64,000 nt of DNA from Verrucomicrobiales bacterium (lineage in GTDB: Bacteria > Verrucomicrobiota > Verrucomicrobiia > Limisphaerales > J093). The DNA lies in NCBI GenBank assembly GCA_015075445.1, contig JABTUJ010000017.1, forward strand, positions 1 to 64,000, read 5' to 3'. Under the pieces are notes generated by a model. It did no database searches. It was not told the origin of the DNA and saw only the letters and a program-made list of their open reading frames with translations. Both the position numbers and the translations under genes were made by a program. This document shows positions 25,527 to 34,962 of this stretch, in pieces; position 1 is the first letter of the stretch; each line of letters begins with the position of its first letter.

Positions 25527-27119
25527 ATGAACCCCGCGTGGCTGCTCGTCGTTACTCTGCTGGCCGGATCGGTTCTCGGGAGCACCCAGGTTGCCCCACG
25601 CCCCAACGTGCTCTTCATCCTTGCGGATGACCTGGGTTACTCGGACCTCGGCTGTTACGGCGGCGAGATTGCCACCCCGAACCTGGACGCCCTCGCCCGC
25701 AGTGGCTTGCGCTTCACCCAGTTCTACAACACCGCTCGCTGCTGGCCTTCGCGGGCCGCGCTGCTGACCGGTTACTACCCCCAACAGGTGCGTCGCGACG
25801 CCCCCTACCAGGCGAAGGGACAGTCGGGTCAGGGCAAGCGTCCCGCCTGGGCCCCGCTGCTCCCCGCCTTGCTCAAGCCGCTGGGCTATCGGTCGTATCA
25901 CTCCGGCAAGTGGCACCTGGATGGCCCACCGTTGGCCAACGGCTTCGACCGCGCCTACACGCTGGACGACCACGACCGCTATTTCTACCCGAAGCAACAC
26001 ACCCGCGACGACCAACGCCAGCCGCCCGTCGAACCCGGTACGGATTACTACGCCACCACCTTCATCGCCAGCCACGCCATCGAGTGTCTGCGCGAACATG
26101 CCCGCGATCACCCGGGCCAACCCTTCTTCCACCACCTCACCTTCACTTCGCCCCACTTTCCCCTCCACGCGCCTCAGCCGGACATCGACCGCTACCGCGC
26201 CCGCTACCTGGCGGGCTGGGAAGTCCTGCGGACGGAACGCGCCGAGCGCCTGAAACGTCTCGGTCTGCTCTCGGGTCCCCCGGCCGCCATCGAACGCGAA
26301 CTCGGCCCGCCCTACCACTTCCCCGCCCATCTCGAAACGCTGGGCGACGGCGAGGTCTTCCGGCCGCTGCCCTGGGAAACACTCACGCCGCAGCAACGGG
26401 AGTTCCAGGCCACCAAGATGGCCATTCACGCCGCCATGGTGGATCGCATGGACCGCGAAATCGGGCGGGTCCTCGCCCAACTGAAGGCGATGAACGCCTT
26501 CACCAATACTCTCATCCTCTTCGCCTCCGACAACGGGGCCAGCGCCGAAATCATGGTGCGTGGGGATCGGCACGATCCGCAGGCCCCGGCGGGCTCAGGG
26601 CCGACCTTCCTGTGCCTGGGACCCGGTTTCTCAAGCCTGGCCAACACCCCCTTCCGCCGCCACAAGACCTGGGTGCACGAAGGCGGCATTGCCACTCCCT
26701 TCATCGCGCATTGGCCTCAGGGGATCCAGGCCCGTGGCGAGCTGCGCCATACCCCCGCACACCTCATTGACATCGTGCCCACCCTGCTGGAACTGGCCGG
26801 CGCCGAGCCTTGCCCTCCCACCACCGACAAACCCGCCGCTCCTCCCTCACCCGGACGCAGCCTCACCCCGGTCTTCACCCGGGACGCGGGACCCTTGCAC
26901 GACGAACTGTGGTTTTGCCACGACGACCACCGCGCCATCCGCGTCGGCGACTGGAAGCTCGTCGCCCCGAACCACGAATCCTGGGAGCTCTACAACCTGC
27001 GCAGCGATCGCGGCGAATCCCACAACCTGGCTGCCGAACAACCCGAGCGCGTGCGCGAGCTCGAAGCCCGCTGGCAACGCCTGGCGGCGGCCTTCGCGCA
27101 ACACGCTGCCACCCCCTGA
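25527..27119 (+). CDS. Exported sulfatase 1 (arylsulfatase family)
   Basis: A 530-residue sulfatase. Signal peptide at residues 1-20. N-terminal metal-binding residues are in I-L-A-D-D-L-G (D34, D35). The formylglycine motif C72-W-P-S-R-A-A-L-L-T-G has the catalytic cysteine that an anaerobic- or FGE-type maturase must oxidise. Later K-W-H and S-D-N-G-A segments carry further active-site residues. Hydrolyses sulfate esters, probably on a polysaccharide, outside the cytoplasm. ATG 25527 is chosen because the signal peptide begins there. First of four sulfatases on the same strand; the next starts two bases after its stop. Confidence 0.92.
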   Translation: MNPAWLLVVTLLAGSVLGSTQVAPRPNVLFILADDLGYSDLGCYGGEIATPNLDALARSGLRFTQFYNTARCWPSRAALLTGYYPQQVRRDAPYQAKGQSGQGKRPAWAPLLPALLKPLGYRSYHSGKWHLDGPPLANGFDRAYTLDDHDRYFYPKQHTRDDQRQPPVEPGTDYYATTFIASHAIECLREHARDHPGQPFFHHLTFTSPHFPLHAPQPDIDRYRARYLAGWEVLRTERAERLKRLGLLSGPPAAIERELGPPYHFPAHLETLGDGEVFRPLPWETLTPQQREFQATKMAIHAAMVDRMDREIGRVLAQLKAMNAFTNTLILFASDNGASAEIMVRGDRHDPQAPAGSGPTFLCLGPGFSSLANTPFRRHKTWVHEGGIATPFIAHWPQGIQARGELRHTPAHLIDIVPTLLELAGAEPCPPTTDKPAAPPSPGRSLTPVFTRDAGPLHDELWFCHDDHRAIRVGDWKLVAPNHESWELYNLRSDRGESHNLAAEQPERVRELEARWQRLAAAFAQHAATP

Positions 27120-27120
27120 C

Positions 27121-28608
27121 ATGACCCGTCTGACCTGTTGCCTGGCGGCCGCCCTCCTCGGGACCGGTGCCCTCGCTTCGCTCCCCGCCCATGCCGCGTC
27201 GCGACCGAACGTCCTGTTCTTCCTGGCGGACGACCTCGGCCAGCGGGACCTCGGCTGTTACGGCAGCACCTTCTACGAGACCCCGCACCTCGATGCCCTG
27301 GCGCGCGATGGCGCCCGGTTCACCGACGCCTACGCGGCGTGTCCCGTCTGCTCTCCTACCCGCGCCAGCCTGCTCACCGGCCAATGGCCCCAGCGCACGG
27401 GTATCACGGACTACCTCGGCGCCCCCAGCCCGGAGCGCTGGAACCGCAACACCACCCTGCTCCCCGCCCCGCAGCAAGACCGTCTCGCCCTGGAGACCGT
27501 GACCCTTGCCGAGGCGCTCAAAGCCTCCGGCTACGCCACCTTCTTCGCCGGGAAATGGCACCTCGGCCCGGAGGGTTGGTGGCCGGAAAACCAGGGCTTC
27601 GACCTCAACCGCGGCGGCATCGACCGCGGCGGGCCTTACGGCGGCAAGCAGTACTTCTCGCCCTACGGCAACCCGCGCCTCAGCGACGGTCCCCCCGGCG
27701 AGCATCTCCCCGACCGGTTGGCCACCGAGACCGTCCAGTTCATCGCCGCCCATCGCGACCGTCCCTTTCTCGCCTACCTCGCCTTCTACTCCGTCCACAC
27801 CCCGCTGATGGCCCGCGAGGATCTCCGCCAGAAGTACGAGGCCAAGCGCCGTTCCCTCAGCCCCCCTCCCACACCCGCCTGGGGCCGCGAACACACCCGC
27901 GACGTCCGGCTCGCGCAGGACCACGCGATCTATGCCGGCATGATCGAGGCCATGGACCTCGCCGTCGGCAAGGTCCTCGCCCAACTCGACACGCTCGGCC
28001 TCCGCGAACGCACGCTGGTCCTGTTTACCAGCGACAACGGCGGTCTCTCCACCAGCGAAGGCTGGCCCACTTCGAACCGGCCCCTCCGCGCCGGCAAGGG
28101 CTGGCTGTACGAAGGCGGCATCCGCGTCCCTCTCATCGTTCGCTGGCCCGGCGTGGTCCCACCCGGCCGCGTGCTCGGGACGCCCGTCAGCAGCCCGGAC
28201 TTCCTCCCCACACTCCTGGATGCGACCGGCGTACCCCTTCCTCCCGATCAACCCCGCGACGGCCTGAGCCTCCTTCCGCTCTTTCGCGGTGAACCCCTGC
28301 CTGAACGCCCGCTCTTCTGGCACTACCCGCACTACGGCAACCAGGGCGGCGCTCCCGGTGCCGCCATCCGACGCGGCGACTGGAAGCTCATCGAGTGGTT
28401 CGAAGACCGGCGCGTCGAGCTCTATGACGTCGCCGCCGACCTCGGCGAAACCACCGACCTTGCCCATCAGGATTTCGCCCGCGCCGATGCCCTGCGGGCG
28501 GAGCTCCACGCCTGGCAGCAACAGGTGGGCGCTCGCTTTCCCACGCCCAACCCCGCGTACGATCTCGTCAAGCCCAGCGGTCGCTTCGCCGCCCGTCCCC
28601 GTCCCTGA
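27121..28608 (+). CDS. Exported sulfatase 2
   Basis: A 495-residue sulfatase. Signal peptide at residues 1-26 (CCLAAALLGTGALASLPAHA). Metal site F-L-A-D-D-L-G (D37, D38). Catalytic motif C77-S-P-T-R-A-S-L-L-T-G, the commonest form of C-x-P-x-R. K-W-H-L-G and T-S-D-N-G-G are also present. The closest family resemblance is to arylsulfatases and N-acetylgalactosamine-6-sulfatases of marine and gut polysaccharide degraders; the exact substrate cannot be told. It starts directly after sulfatase 1, so the two are surely co-transcribed. Confidence 0.92.
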   Translation: MTRLTCCLAAALLGTGALASLPAHAASRPNVLFFLADDLGQRDLGCYGSTFYETPHLDALARDGARFTDAYAACPVCSPTRASLLTGQWPQRTGITDYLGAPSPERWNRNTTLLPAPQQDRLALETVTLAEALKASGYATFFAGKWHLGPEGWWPENQGFDLNRGGIDRGGPYGGKQYFSPYGNPRLSDGPPGEHLPDRLATETVQFIAAHRDRPFLAYLAFYSVHTPLMAREDLRQKYEAKRRSLSPPPTPAWGREHTRDVRLAQDHAIYAGMIEAMDLAVGKVLAQLDTLGLRERTLVLFTSDNGGLSTSEGWPTSNRPLRAGKGWLYEGGIRVPLIVRWPGVVPPGRVLGTPVSSPDFLPTLLDATGVPLPPDQPRDGLSLLPLFRGEPLPERPLFWHYPHYGNQGGAPGAAIRRGDWKLIEWFEDRRVELYDVAADLGETTDLAHQDFARADALRAELHAWQQQVGARFPTPNPAYDLVKPSGRFAARPRP

Positions 28609-28625
28609 CCTCTTGGCCTCCACTC

Positions 28626-30053
28626 ATGCAATCCCTCGCCCTCGCTCTCGCGATTGTTGGCCTTGCCGTCGCTCCGGCCACCACGGCCGATGCAGCGCCA
28701 CCCAACATCCTCTTCCTGTTGACCGACGACCAGTCCTTCGAAACCGTCCGCGCCTTCGGCCACACGGACATCGACACGCCGCACCTCGATCGTCTCGTGG
28801 CCCGTGGCACCACGTTCACCCACGCCTACAACATGGGTTCGTGGACCCCCGCCGTCTGCGTGGCCTCCCGCACCATGTTGGTCACCGGCCGTTCGCTGTG
28901 GCGCGCCCGGTCGATCTACCCGGCCACTGACCGCGAGCGCGAGGAAGGCCGGCTCTGGCCGCAGCTCATGGCCAGGGCGGGCTACTTCACCGGGTTCACC
29001 GGCAAGTGGCATGTGAACACCGAAGTCGCCAAGGTCTTCCATGAAGCCCGGCACATCCGCGGCGGCATGCCCGGCGATACCCCCGAAGGCTACCTCCGCC
29101 CGCCAGCCGACAAGCCCGACCCCTGGAGTCCGTCCGACCCCAAGTTCGGCGGGTTCTGGGCGGGCGGAAAACACTGGAGCGAGGTCACGGCCGACGATGC
29201 CGTCGCCTTCCTCGAAGCCGGGCGTTCCCCGGCCCAGCCCTTCTTTCTCTACGTCGCCTTCAACGCTCCGCACGATCCCCGCCAGTCGCCGCAGGCCTAC
29301 GTGGAGCGTTACGCCCTCGATCGCATCGCCGTGCCCACCAACTTCCTCCCGGTCTACCCTTACCTGAACGACATCGGCTGTGGACCGGACTTGCGCGACG
29401 AGAAGCTGGCGCCCTTCCCGCGTACCTCCCACGCCGTGCAGGTTCACCGGCAGGAGTACTACGCCCTGATCACCCACCTCGACGCCCAGATCGGGCGCAT
29501 CCTGGATGCCCTCGATCACTCGGGTCAGGCGGACCGCACGTGGATCTTTTTCACCGCCGACCAAGGCCTGGCGGTAGGGCATCACGGACTGCTCGGGAAA
29601 CAGAACCTCTACGAACACAGCCTGCGGGTGCCGTTCGTCGTGGCCGGACCCGGCGTCCGGGCCGGCGCCACGATCCCGGCGCCCATCTATCTGCAGGATG
29701 TCATGGCCACGGCCCTCGATCTCGCCAACATCCCCAGGCCCAACACCCTCGAGTTCCACAGCCTGCTGCCCCTGCTGCGCGGCGAAGCCTCGCCCGCCGC
29801 CCGCGAAGCCATCTACGGCGCCTACCTCGATCTGCAGCGTGCCGTGATCCACGGCGGCTGGAAGCTCCTCCTCTACCCGAAGGCCCGAGTTGCCCGCCTG
29901 TACCATCTGGCCGTCGATCCGGGCGAAACCCGCGACCTGTCCGGCGACCCCGCGCACGCTGCCCGCCGCCAGGCCCTGTTCCAGCGGCTACGCACGCTGC
30001 AGCAAGAACTCGCCGATCCCCTCGACCTGACCGCCGCCTTCCCGCAACGATGA
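28626..30053 (+). CDS. Exported sulfatase 3 (choline-sulfatase-like)
   Basis: A 475-residue sulfatase with a signal peptide at residues 1-23. Metal site L-L-T-D-D-Q-S (D34, D35). The catalytic motif is C78-V-A-S-R-T-M-L-V-T-G: Ala replaces the usual Pro, which is allowed in C-x-[PA]-x-R. Short inserts and the later G-H-H-G-L-L-G-K-Q-N-L-Y-E-H-S motif are typical of the choline-sulfatase/iduronate-sulfatase branch. Starts 17 bases after sulfatase 2. Substrate specificity is probably different from its neighbours. Confidence 0.9.
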   Translation: MQSLALALAIVGLAVAPATTADAAPPNILFLLTDDQSFETVRAFGHTDIDTPHLDRLVARGTTFTHAYNMGSWTPAVCVASRTMLVTGRSLWRARSIYPATDREREEGRLWPQLMARAGYFTGFTGKWHVNTEVAKVFHEARHIRGGMPGDTPEGYLRPPADKPDPWSPSDPKFGGFWAGGKHWSEVTADDAVAFLEAGRSPAQPFFLYVAFNAPHDPRQSPQAYVERYALDRIAVPTNFLPVYPYLNDIGCGPDLRDEKLAPFPRTSHAVQVHRQEYYALITHLDAQIGRILDALDHSGQADRTWIFFTADQGLAVGHHGLLGKQNLYEHSLRVPFVVAGPGVRAGATIPAPIYLQDVMATALDLANIPRPNTLEFHSLLPLLRGEASPAAREAIYGAYLDLQRAVIHGGWKLLLYPKARVARLYHLAVDPGETRDLSGDPAHAARRQALFQRLRTLQQELADPLDLTAAFPQR

Positions 30054-30178
30054 GCCGCCGATCCCTCTCGCTGAACCTGTGGCGCGGGCGTCCCGCCTGC
30101 GGCTTCATCCCACAAAGCGTCGCTGGAAGCCGGCGTGCTCCAGACACCGCATGTCATGCAAATGTCATTGTGCTCCAG

Positions 30179-31681
30179 ATGTTTAAGCAGGCCAGCCACC
30201 GTTGGACGGGTCTGGCCTCTTGGAATCCTGGAACTTCCCTTGAGCTTTGGCCTTTGAGCTTTGAGCTTCGCCCTCCGCCCGTTGCCCCGTCGGCTTCATG
30301 GCCCCACAGCCGTTCCCGGAAGAAACGGCTGCTACCCCTGAAAGCGGTCCTCCTGGCGGCGAGCCTGGCACCGTTGGCAGCGACGCCCCTGGCGGCCCAA
30401 GACACTGTCCGGCCCAACGTGATCCTGATCCTGGCCGACGATCAAGGTTCGGTGGACCTGGGCTGTTACGGCGCGCGCGATCTGCACACGCCACACCTGG
30501 ATGCCCTCGCCGCCCAGGGGGTGCGGTTTACCCAGTTCTACGCCGCTGCTCCGGTCTGTTCCCCCTCCCGCGCGGGCACGCTCACCGGGCGCTGGCCGGT
30601 CCGGGCCGGCGTCCCCGGCAACTGCGCCTCGCAGCGGGGTGCCGCCGGTGCCCTGCCGCCTGCCGAGGTCACCCTGGCCGAAATGTTCCGGGCGGCCGGC
30701 TATGCCACCGCTCACATCGGCAAATGGCATCTGGGCTACACGCCGGATACCCTTCCGCGCGCCCAGGGCTTCGATCACTCCTTCGGTCACATGGGCGGAT
30801 GCATCGACAACTGCTCGCACTTCTTCTACTGGAGCGGCCCAAACGTCCACGACCTCTGGCGCAACGGCACGGAGGTCTTCCACGCGGGGGAGTACTTCCC
30901 CGACCTCATGGTGCAGGAGGCCGTCCGGTTCATGGAACAACACCGCGAACGGCCCTTCTTCCTGTACTACGCCCTCAACACCCCACACTACCCCTATCAA
31001 GGCGATGCGAAGTGGCTGGAACACTTCCGGCACGTGCCCTACCCCCGCAACCTCTACGCCGCTTTCCTTGCCGCTCAGGACGAACGCCTCGGCCAGTTGT
31101 TCGCGGCGGTCGATACTCTCGGCCTGCGTTCGGGGACCGTCATCGTCTTCCACAGCGACAACGGCCATTCAACCGAAGAACGCGCCCACTTCGGAGGCGG
31201 TAGCTCTGGGCCCTACCGGGGCGCCAAGTTCAGCCTCTTCGAGGGCGGCATCCGCCTGCCGGCCATCGTCTCCTGGCCGGGCAGGATTCCCCAAAACGAA
31301 GTCCGCGACCAGGTCGCCCATGCCTGTGATCTCCTCCCGACCCTCGCCGAACTGACGGGCGTGTCTCCGCCTCCCGTTCGCCTGGACGGCCGCAGTCTCG
31401 CCCGTGTCCTCGCGGACCGCGGCGCTACCAGCCCGCACGCCCAGCACCCGCTCCACTGGCAGGTCGGTCAGGGACCGAATGCCGAGTGGGCGGTGCGTGA
31501 AGGGGACTGGAAGCTCCTGGGCAACGTGCAGGACTTTGGCGCCGACGGCCGCTCGCGGGGTCGCGTCCCGCTCTTCCTGGCGCACCTTGGCGAGGACGTC
31601 GGCGAGACCACCAACCGCGCCGATCAACACCCCGACATCGTCGCCCGCCTTCGCCGCCTCCACGAGCAGCACCTGGACTGA
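30179..31681 (+). CDS. Exported sulfatase 4
   Basis: A sulfatase with catalytic motif C127-S-P-S-R-A-G-T-L-T-G (numbered from ATG 30179), metal site I-L-A-D-D-Q-G, K-W-H-L-G and H-S-D-N-G-H. The start is uncertain. The signal peptide (K-K-R-L-L-P-L-K-A-V-L-L-A-A-S-L) begins near residue 48, so the first 45 residues from ATG 30179 look like translated intergenic repeat (TTTGAGCTT words at 30238-30270). An in-frame TTG at 30251 would start 24 residues later. Unlike the other three, this gene is separated from its upstream neighbour by about 125 bases. The remainder of the protein is full length. Confidence 0.85.
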   Translation: MFKQASHRWTGLASWNPGTSLELWPLSFELRPPPVAPSASWPHSRSRKKRLLPLKAVLLAASLAPLAATPLAAQDTVRPNVILILADDQGSVDLGCYGARDLHTPHLDALAAQGVRFTQFYAAAPVCSPSRAGTLTGRWPVRAGVPGNCASQRGAAGALPPAEVTLAEMFRAAGYATAHIGKWHLGYTPDTLPRAQGFDHSFGHMGGCIDNCSHFFYWSGPNVHDLWRNGTEVFHAGEYFPDLMVQEAVRFMEQHRERPFFLYYALNTPHYPYQGDAKWLEHFRHVPYPRNLYAAFLAAQDERLGQLFAAVDTLGLRSGTVIVFHSDNGHSTEERAHFGGGSSGPYRGAKFSLFEGGIRLPAIVSWPGRIPQNEVRDQVAHACDLLPTLAELTGVSPPPVRLDGRSLARVLADRGATSPHAQHPLHWQVGQGPNAEWAVREGDWKLLGNVQDFGADGRSRGRVPLFLAHLGEDVGETTNRADQHPDIVARLRRLHEQHLD

Positions 31682-31689
31682 GCCGACCT

Positions 31690-32892
31690 TCACGGCCGTT
31701 CTTCGGCCTGCAGTTTCTGAAAGGCCTCGTCCCCGAGCAGCGTGCGCAACGCGGCGAGCCTCTGCTCGTACAGCTCCGCCAGTCGCCGCGTCTGCTCCTC
31801 CGGCGGCAGGGAACGGTCCGCGAGCACCCGCGACCGCTCTTCGCTTGCCACCTGGTTGACCTGGTACAACGGCAGCAGCTTCTCCGCCGCCACCCCCGCG
31901 CGCTCCGCCGCGGCGTACGTCTGCTGAAACACCTTGTCCTGGCTGAGCCGGTGCCGCAGATAACGCGCCGGCCCGAGCTCCCGCTCGTACGCCTGCTCCA
32001 GCTCCAGTGCCAGGGCGACCCGCCGGCGTTCGGCCACCGGATCGGGGGCGTCCCCCAGCTCGGCCAACTGAGCTTCAAACGCGTCCGCCGCCCGGAACAG
32101 TTGACGGAATTGGTCGGGCGTTGCCTCGAGTCCAGCGAGTTGCTCACGCAGACGATCGGCTGTGGGCGAGGCACGGAGCAAATACTCCTCGAGTTGCTCA
32201 GGATCGAGCACGGCCGCCAGCTCCGCCCGGATGGCCCGCTGTACCCGGGCTGCCTCCGCGTCCGAAGCCGGCGTCCCGCGCGTCTTGGCTTCCTCCGCCA
32301 GCGCGGCCAGCCGCTCACGCCCGCGCTGTTCGATTGCATGCACCCGACGTCGCGCCTCCGCGGAAAGGCTGCCCAGAATCGGGCCGTCCAGGTCGCTGTC
32401 CGGGATTCCACCCGCGGTGGCAGGAAGCCCCTCCTCCCAGGCGGGCCCAAGCAAGGTGGTCAAGAGTTGATGTCGCTCAGCCTCCAGTGCGGCCTGTCGC
32501 GCCTGCACCTCGGCGACCAAGGTGGCTTCGGGCTCACGACGCCACCATTGCTGACGCAGACTGGGGACCTCGGCCTGGCGTCGTCGTTCAAACCAAGCCC
32601 CCACATCGGCCACGATGATGTCGCGAATCGTCTCCGGCGGGCAGCCGATGTTCCGCAGGTTCCGGATGTAAGTGGGGTAATCCTCCGATTCGAGGTCCTG
32701 CCAGTTCAGAAAGCGCGGCTGGAGCACCAAGTTGGTGCGGATCGGCCGCAACAGGTTGGTCACGACGGGACGACGCACCACCTCCCGCGCGGGGGAGGGA
32801 ACGGGCCGCAGTTCCCGCAGCCACGCCACCAGCAACACGCCGTTCAGCGCCAGCGATACCGTCAGCCAGATCAGCCACCAGCGGGCTCGCAT
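31690..32892 (-). CDS. Single-pass membrane protein, helical, unknown function
   Basis: A 400-residue protein with one N-terminal transmembrane helix (W-W-L-I-W-L-T-V-S-L-A-L-N-G-V-L-L-V-A-W) and a long extracytoplasmic region. That region is mostly alpha-helical and rich in Glu, Arg and Ala, with repeated E-Q-L/R-A-L segments. I do not recognise the family. The segment L-N-W-Q-D-L-E-S-E-D-Y-P-T-Y-I-R-N-L-R resembles proteins often seen in Verrucomicrobia next to regulatory genes, without known function. ATG 32892 is preferred over 32940 because the helix follows directly. Convergent with sulfatase 4 (8-base gap). Confidence 0.7.
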   Translation of the reverse strand: MRARWWLIWLTVSLALNGVLLVAWLRELRPVPSPAREVVRRPVVTNLLRPIRTNLVLQPRFLNWQDLESEDYPTYIRNLRNIGCPPETIRDIIVADVGAWFERRRQAEVPSLRQQWWRREPEATLVAEVQARQAALEAERHQLLTTLLGPAWEEGLPATAGGIPDSDLDGPILGSLSAEARRRVHAIEQRGRERLAALAEEAKTRGTPASDAEAARVQRAIRAELAAVLDPEQLEEYLLRASPTADRLREQLAGLEATPDQFRQLFRAADAFEAQLAELGDAPDPVAERRRVALALELEQAYERELGPARYLRHRLSQDKVFQQTYAAAERAGVAAEKLLPLYQVNQVASEERSRVLADRSLPPEEQTRRLAELYEQRLAALRTLLGDEAFQKLQAEERP

Positions 32893-32962
32893 CCCGTTAT
32901 TACTGGGGCCGAATCCATCCCGCCGCAAACTCAAAAACACCCCGCTCCCGACGGGTGCCGGC

Positions 32963-33850
32963 TCAGAGCGGTTCCTTCAGCAGCGCAATGAACTGCTTCA
33001 TCGCCGTGGACAGCACCTTGTTCTTCTTGTGCAGCACGGCCAACGGACGCGCCAGGTCGCCGTCGTCGATCTTCACCGCCGCCAGCGACTTCTCCTGCAC
33101 CTCCTCCTGCACGCACACCAGCGGCACAATCGAGATGCCCGCGTCAATCTCGACCGCGCGCTTCACGGTCTAGACGTTGTCGAACTCCATCACCGGCACC
33201 ACGTGCACCCCGTGCTCGCGGAACACCTTGTCCAGCGCCCGCCGCGTCGGAATGTCCGACTCGAACGCCACGAACTTCTGCCCGGCCAGCGCGCTCAGCT
33301 TCACGGTCTTGGTCCGCGCCAGCGGGTGGTTCGGGTGGCAAATCAGCGCCATCGGTTCCTTCCGCAGCGGCACGATCTCGAGTTTGGGATCGCGGACGGG
33401 GTACGACACGATGCCCAAGTCCACCACGTTCCCCAGCACATCCTCGTACACCTGGTTGGCCCGGCGGTATTCGACATGCACATTCACCGTCGGGTAGCTC
33501 TTGAGGTAGCGCTTGATGTACGGCGGCAGATCGTGCAGCCCCACGCTGTAGATGGTCGCCACCCGCACGGTGCCTGAGATGATGTCCTTGAGCTCCTGCA
33601 ACTGGCTATGCAGCCGCTCGTAGGTCTGCACGATCTCCTTGCTGGCCTGATACAGCAACTCCCCTTCCCGCGTCAGCCGGAACTTCTTCTTGCTCCGCTC
33701 GATCAACAGGGCCTTGAACTGGCGCTCGAGGGAGCTGATTTGTTGGCTGACCGCAGACTGGGTGATGTGGTTGATTTGAGCCGCTTTCGTGAAGCTCTCG
33801 GTCTCGGTCAGATCGCAATAAACCTTCAAGCTCTCAATTTGCATGAGCAA
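32963..33850 (-). pseudogene. LysR-family regulator interrupted by an in-frame TAG
   Basis: A LysR-type transcription regulator of the CysB/CbbR-like group. Residues 1-60 form the winged helix-turn-helix (A-A-Q-I-N-H-I-T-Q-S-A-V-S-Q-Q-I). The rest is the substrate-binding-like effector domain. The frame stops at TAG 33170-33172 after E-F-D-N-V. The same frame then continues with T-V-K-R-A-V-E-I-D-A-G and a normal C-terminus to 32963. Without the stop the protein would be 295 residues, the usual length. A single base change (GAG to TAG) is the simplest cause; relatives have Glu at this point. The first 226 residues could still bind DNA. Divergent from fabD; a T-N11-A palindrome lies 15 bases upstream. 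Confidence 0.85.
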
Positions 33851-33864
33851 GGATGAACCGATGT

Positions 33865-33879
33865 TTGACCGGTAGTCAA
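33865..33879. promoter_or_regulatory. Candidate LysR-type operator (T-N11-A)
   Basis: TTGACCGGTAGTCAA is a perfect five-base-arm palindrome with a five-base centre that fits the T-N11-A consensus of LysR regulators. It sits 15 bases before the start of the lysR-like gene and 75 before fabD, the normal place for autoregulation and divergent control. Confidence 0.5.
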
Positions 33880-33954
33880 CACCTTTAATGGGGAGGTCCC
33901 GCGACTCGCGGCTTCCCTTTCCGCCGCCGCTCCGCTCTAGTAGCGGCAGAACTT

Positions 33955-34881
33955 ATGCTCAAGACCGCGCTGCTCTTCGCCGGCCAGGGCGCCCAGACCG
34001 TGGGCATGGGCCAGGACCTCGCCGCCGGGTCCCCCACCGCCCGTGCCTGGTTCGACCAGGCCAACGCCACCCTGGGCTATGACCTCGCCCACCTCTGCTT
34101 CCAGGGCCCGGAAGCCGAACTCACCCGCACCGAACACGCCCAGCCCGGCATCTTCCTCGTCGGCTGGGTCGCCTTCCAGTTGCTCCGCGAGCGGTTGCCG
34201 GACTTCCCCTTCCACGCCGCCGCGGGACTGTCGCTCGGCGAGTTCACCGCCCTGACGGCTGCCGGGAGTCTGCGCTTTGACGACGCCCTCCGCGTGGTGC
34301 GCCAGCGCGGTCGCTTCATGCAGGAGGCCTGCGCGGCGACCCAGGGGGGCATGGCCGCCGTCATCGGCCTGGAAGAAGCCCCGTTGCGCGAGGTCTGCCA
34401 GGCCGCCGGGGTCACCCTCGCCAACCTCAACTGCCCTGGCCAGCTCGTGATCTCGGGCCCGTCCGACCGGATCGCCCAAGCCTGCGAAATGGCCCGCGCC
34501 AAAGGGGCCCGCCGGGCCCTCCCCCTGGCCGTCGCCGGCGCCTATCACTCCCCCCTGATGGCCAGCGCCCAACCCCGATTGGCGGCCGAGCTTGCCGCCC
34601 TCCCCATCGCCGCACCGGCCGTGCCCGTCGTTTCCAACGTGACCGGCGAGCCCCACGCCGACCCGGAGAGCATCCGCACGCGGCTGGTCGAGCAGGTCAC
34701 CGCCCCCGTGTATTGGGAACGGTCCATCCGGTACCTGCTCGCCGAGGGCTTCACGCGCTTCATCGAGCTGGGCCCCGGCACCGCCCTGACCGGCTTCCTG
34801 AAGCGCATCGACAAGAACGCCGTGGCGCTGAACATTGCCGACCAAGCCAGTCTCGAGGCCACCCTGCAGGCGTTGCGCTAG
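33955..34881 (+). CDS. fabD: Malonyl-CoA:ACP transacylase
   Basis: Transfers malonyl from CoA to acyl carrier protein at the start of fatty acid synthesis, in the cytoplasm. The 308 residues match the family length. The nucleophile S93 lies in G-L-S-L-G, the catalytic histidine H198 in A-Y-H-S-P-L-M, and the early G-Q-G-A-Q loop is present. No other fab gene is adjacent, which is unusual as fabD often sits with fabH, fabG and acpP. Divergent from a LysR gene with 104 bases between. ATG 33955. Confidence 0.95.
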   Translation: MLKTALLFAGQGAQTVGMGQDLAAGSPTARAWFDQANATLGYDLAHLCFQGPEAELTRTEHAQPGIFLVGWVAFQLLRERLPDFPFHAAAGLSLGEFTALTAAGSLRFDDALRVVRQRGRFMQEACAATQGGMAAVIGLEEAPLREVCQAAGVTLANLNCPGQLVISGPSDRIAQACEMARAKGARRALPLAVAGAYHSPLMASAQPRLAAELAALPIAAPAVPVVSNVTGEPHADPESIRTRLVEQVTAPVYWERSIRYLLAEGFTRFIELGPGTALTGFLKRIDKNAVALNIADQASLEATLQALR

Positions 34882-34920
34882 CCCGGACGTTTCCTCCCCC
34901 GCACGCCACCGCTACCGACC

Positions 34921-34943
34921 GTAGGCGCCGACGTGAGGAGGCG
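34921..34943 (+). repeat. Dispersed 23-bp repeat, copy 2
   Basis: Same 23 bases as at 23-45 (opposite strand). Together with 34963-34985 it forms a tandem pair with 42-base period in the gap between fabD and carA. Confidence 0.85.
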
Positions 34944-34962
34944 TCGAGATGGAGGGGGAGTC

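Noticed and set aside
33170..33850. A short 226-residue LysR protein as a normal gene
   Set aside because: The same frame continues after TAG with the expected remaining LysR sequence, so truncation is the better explanation.
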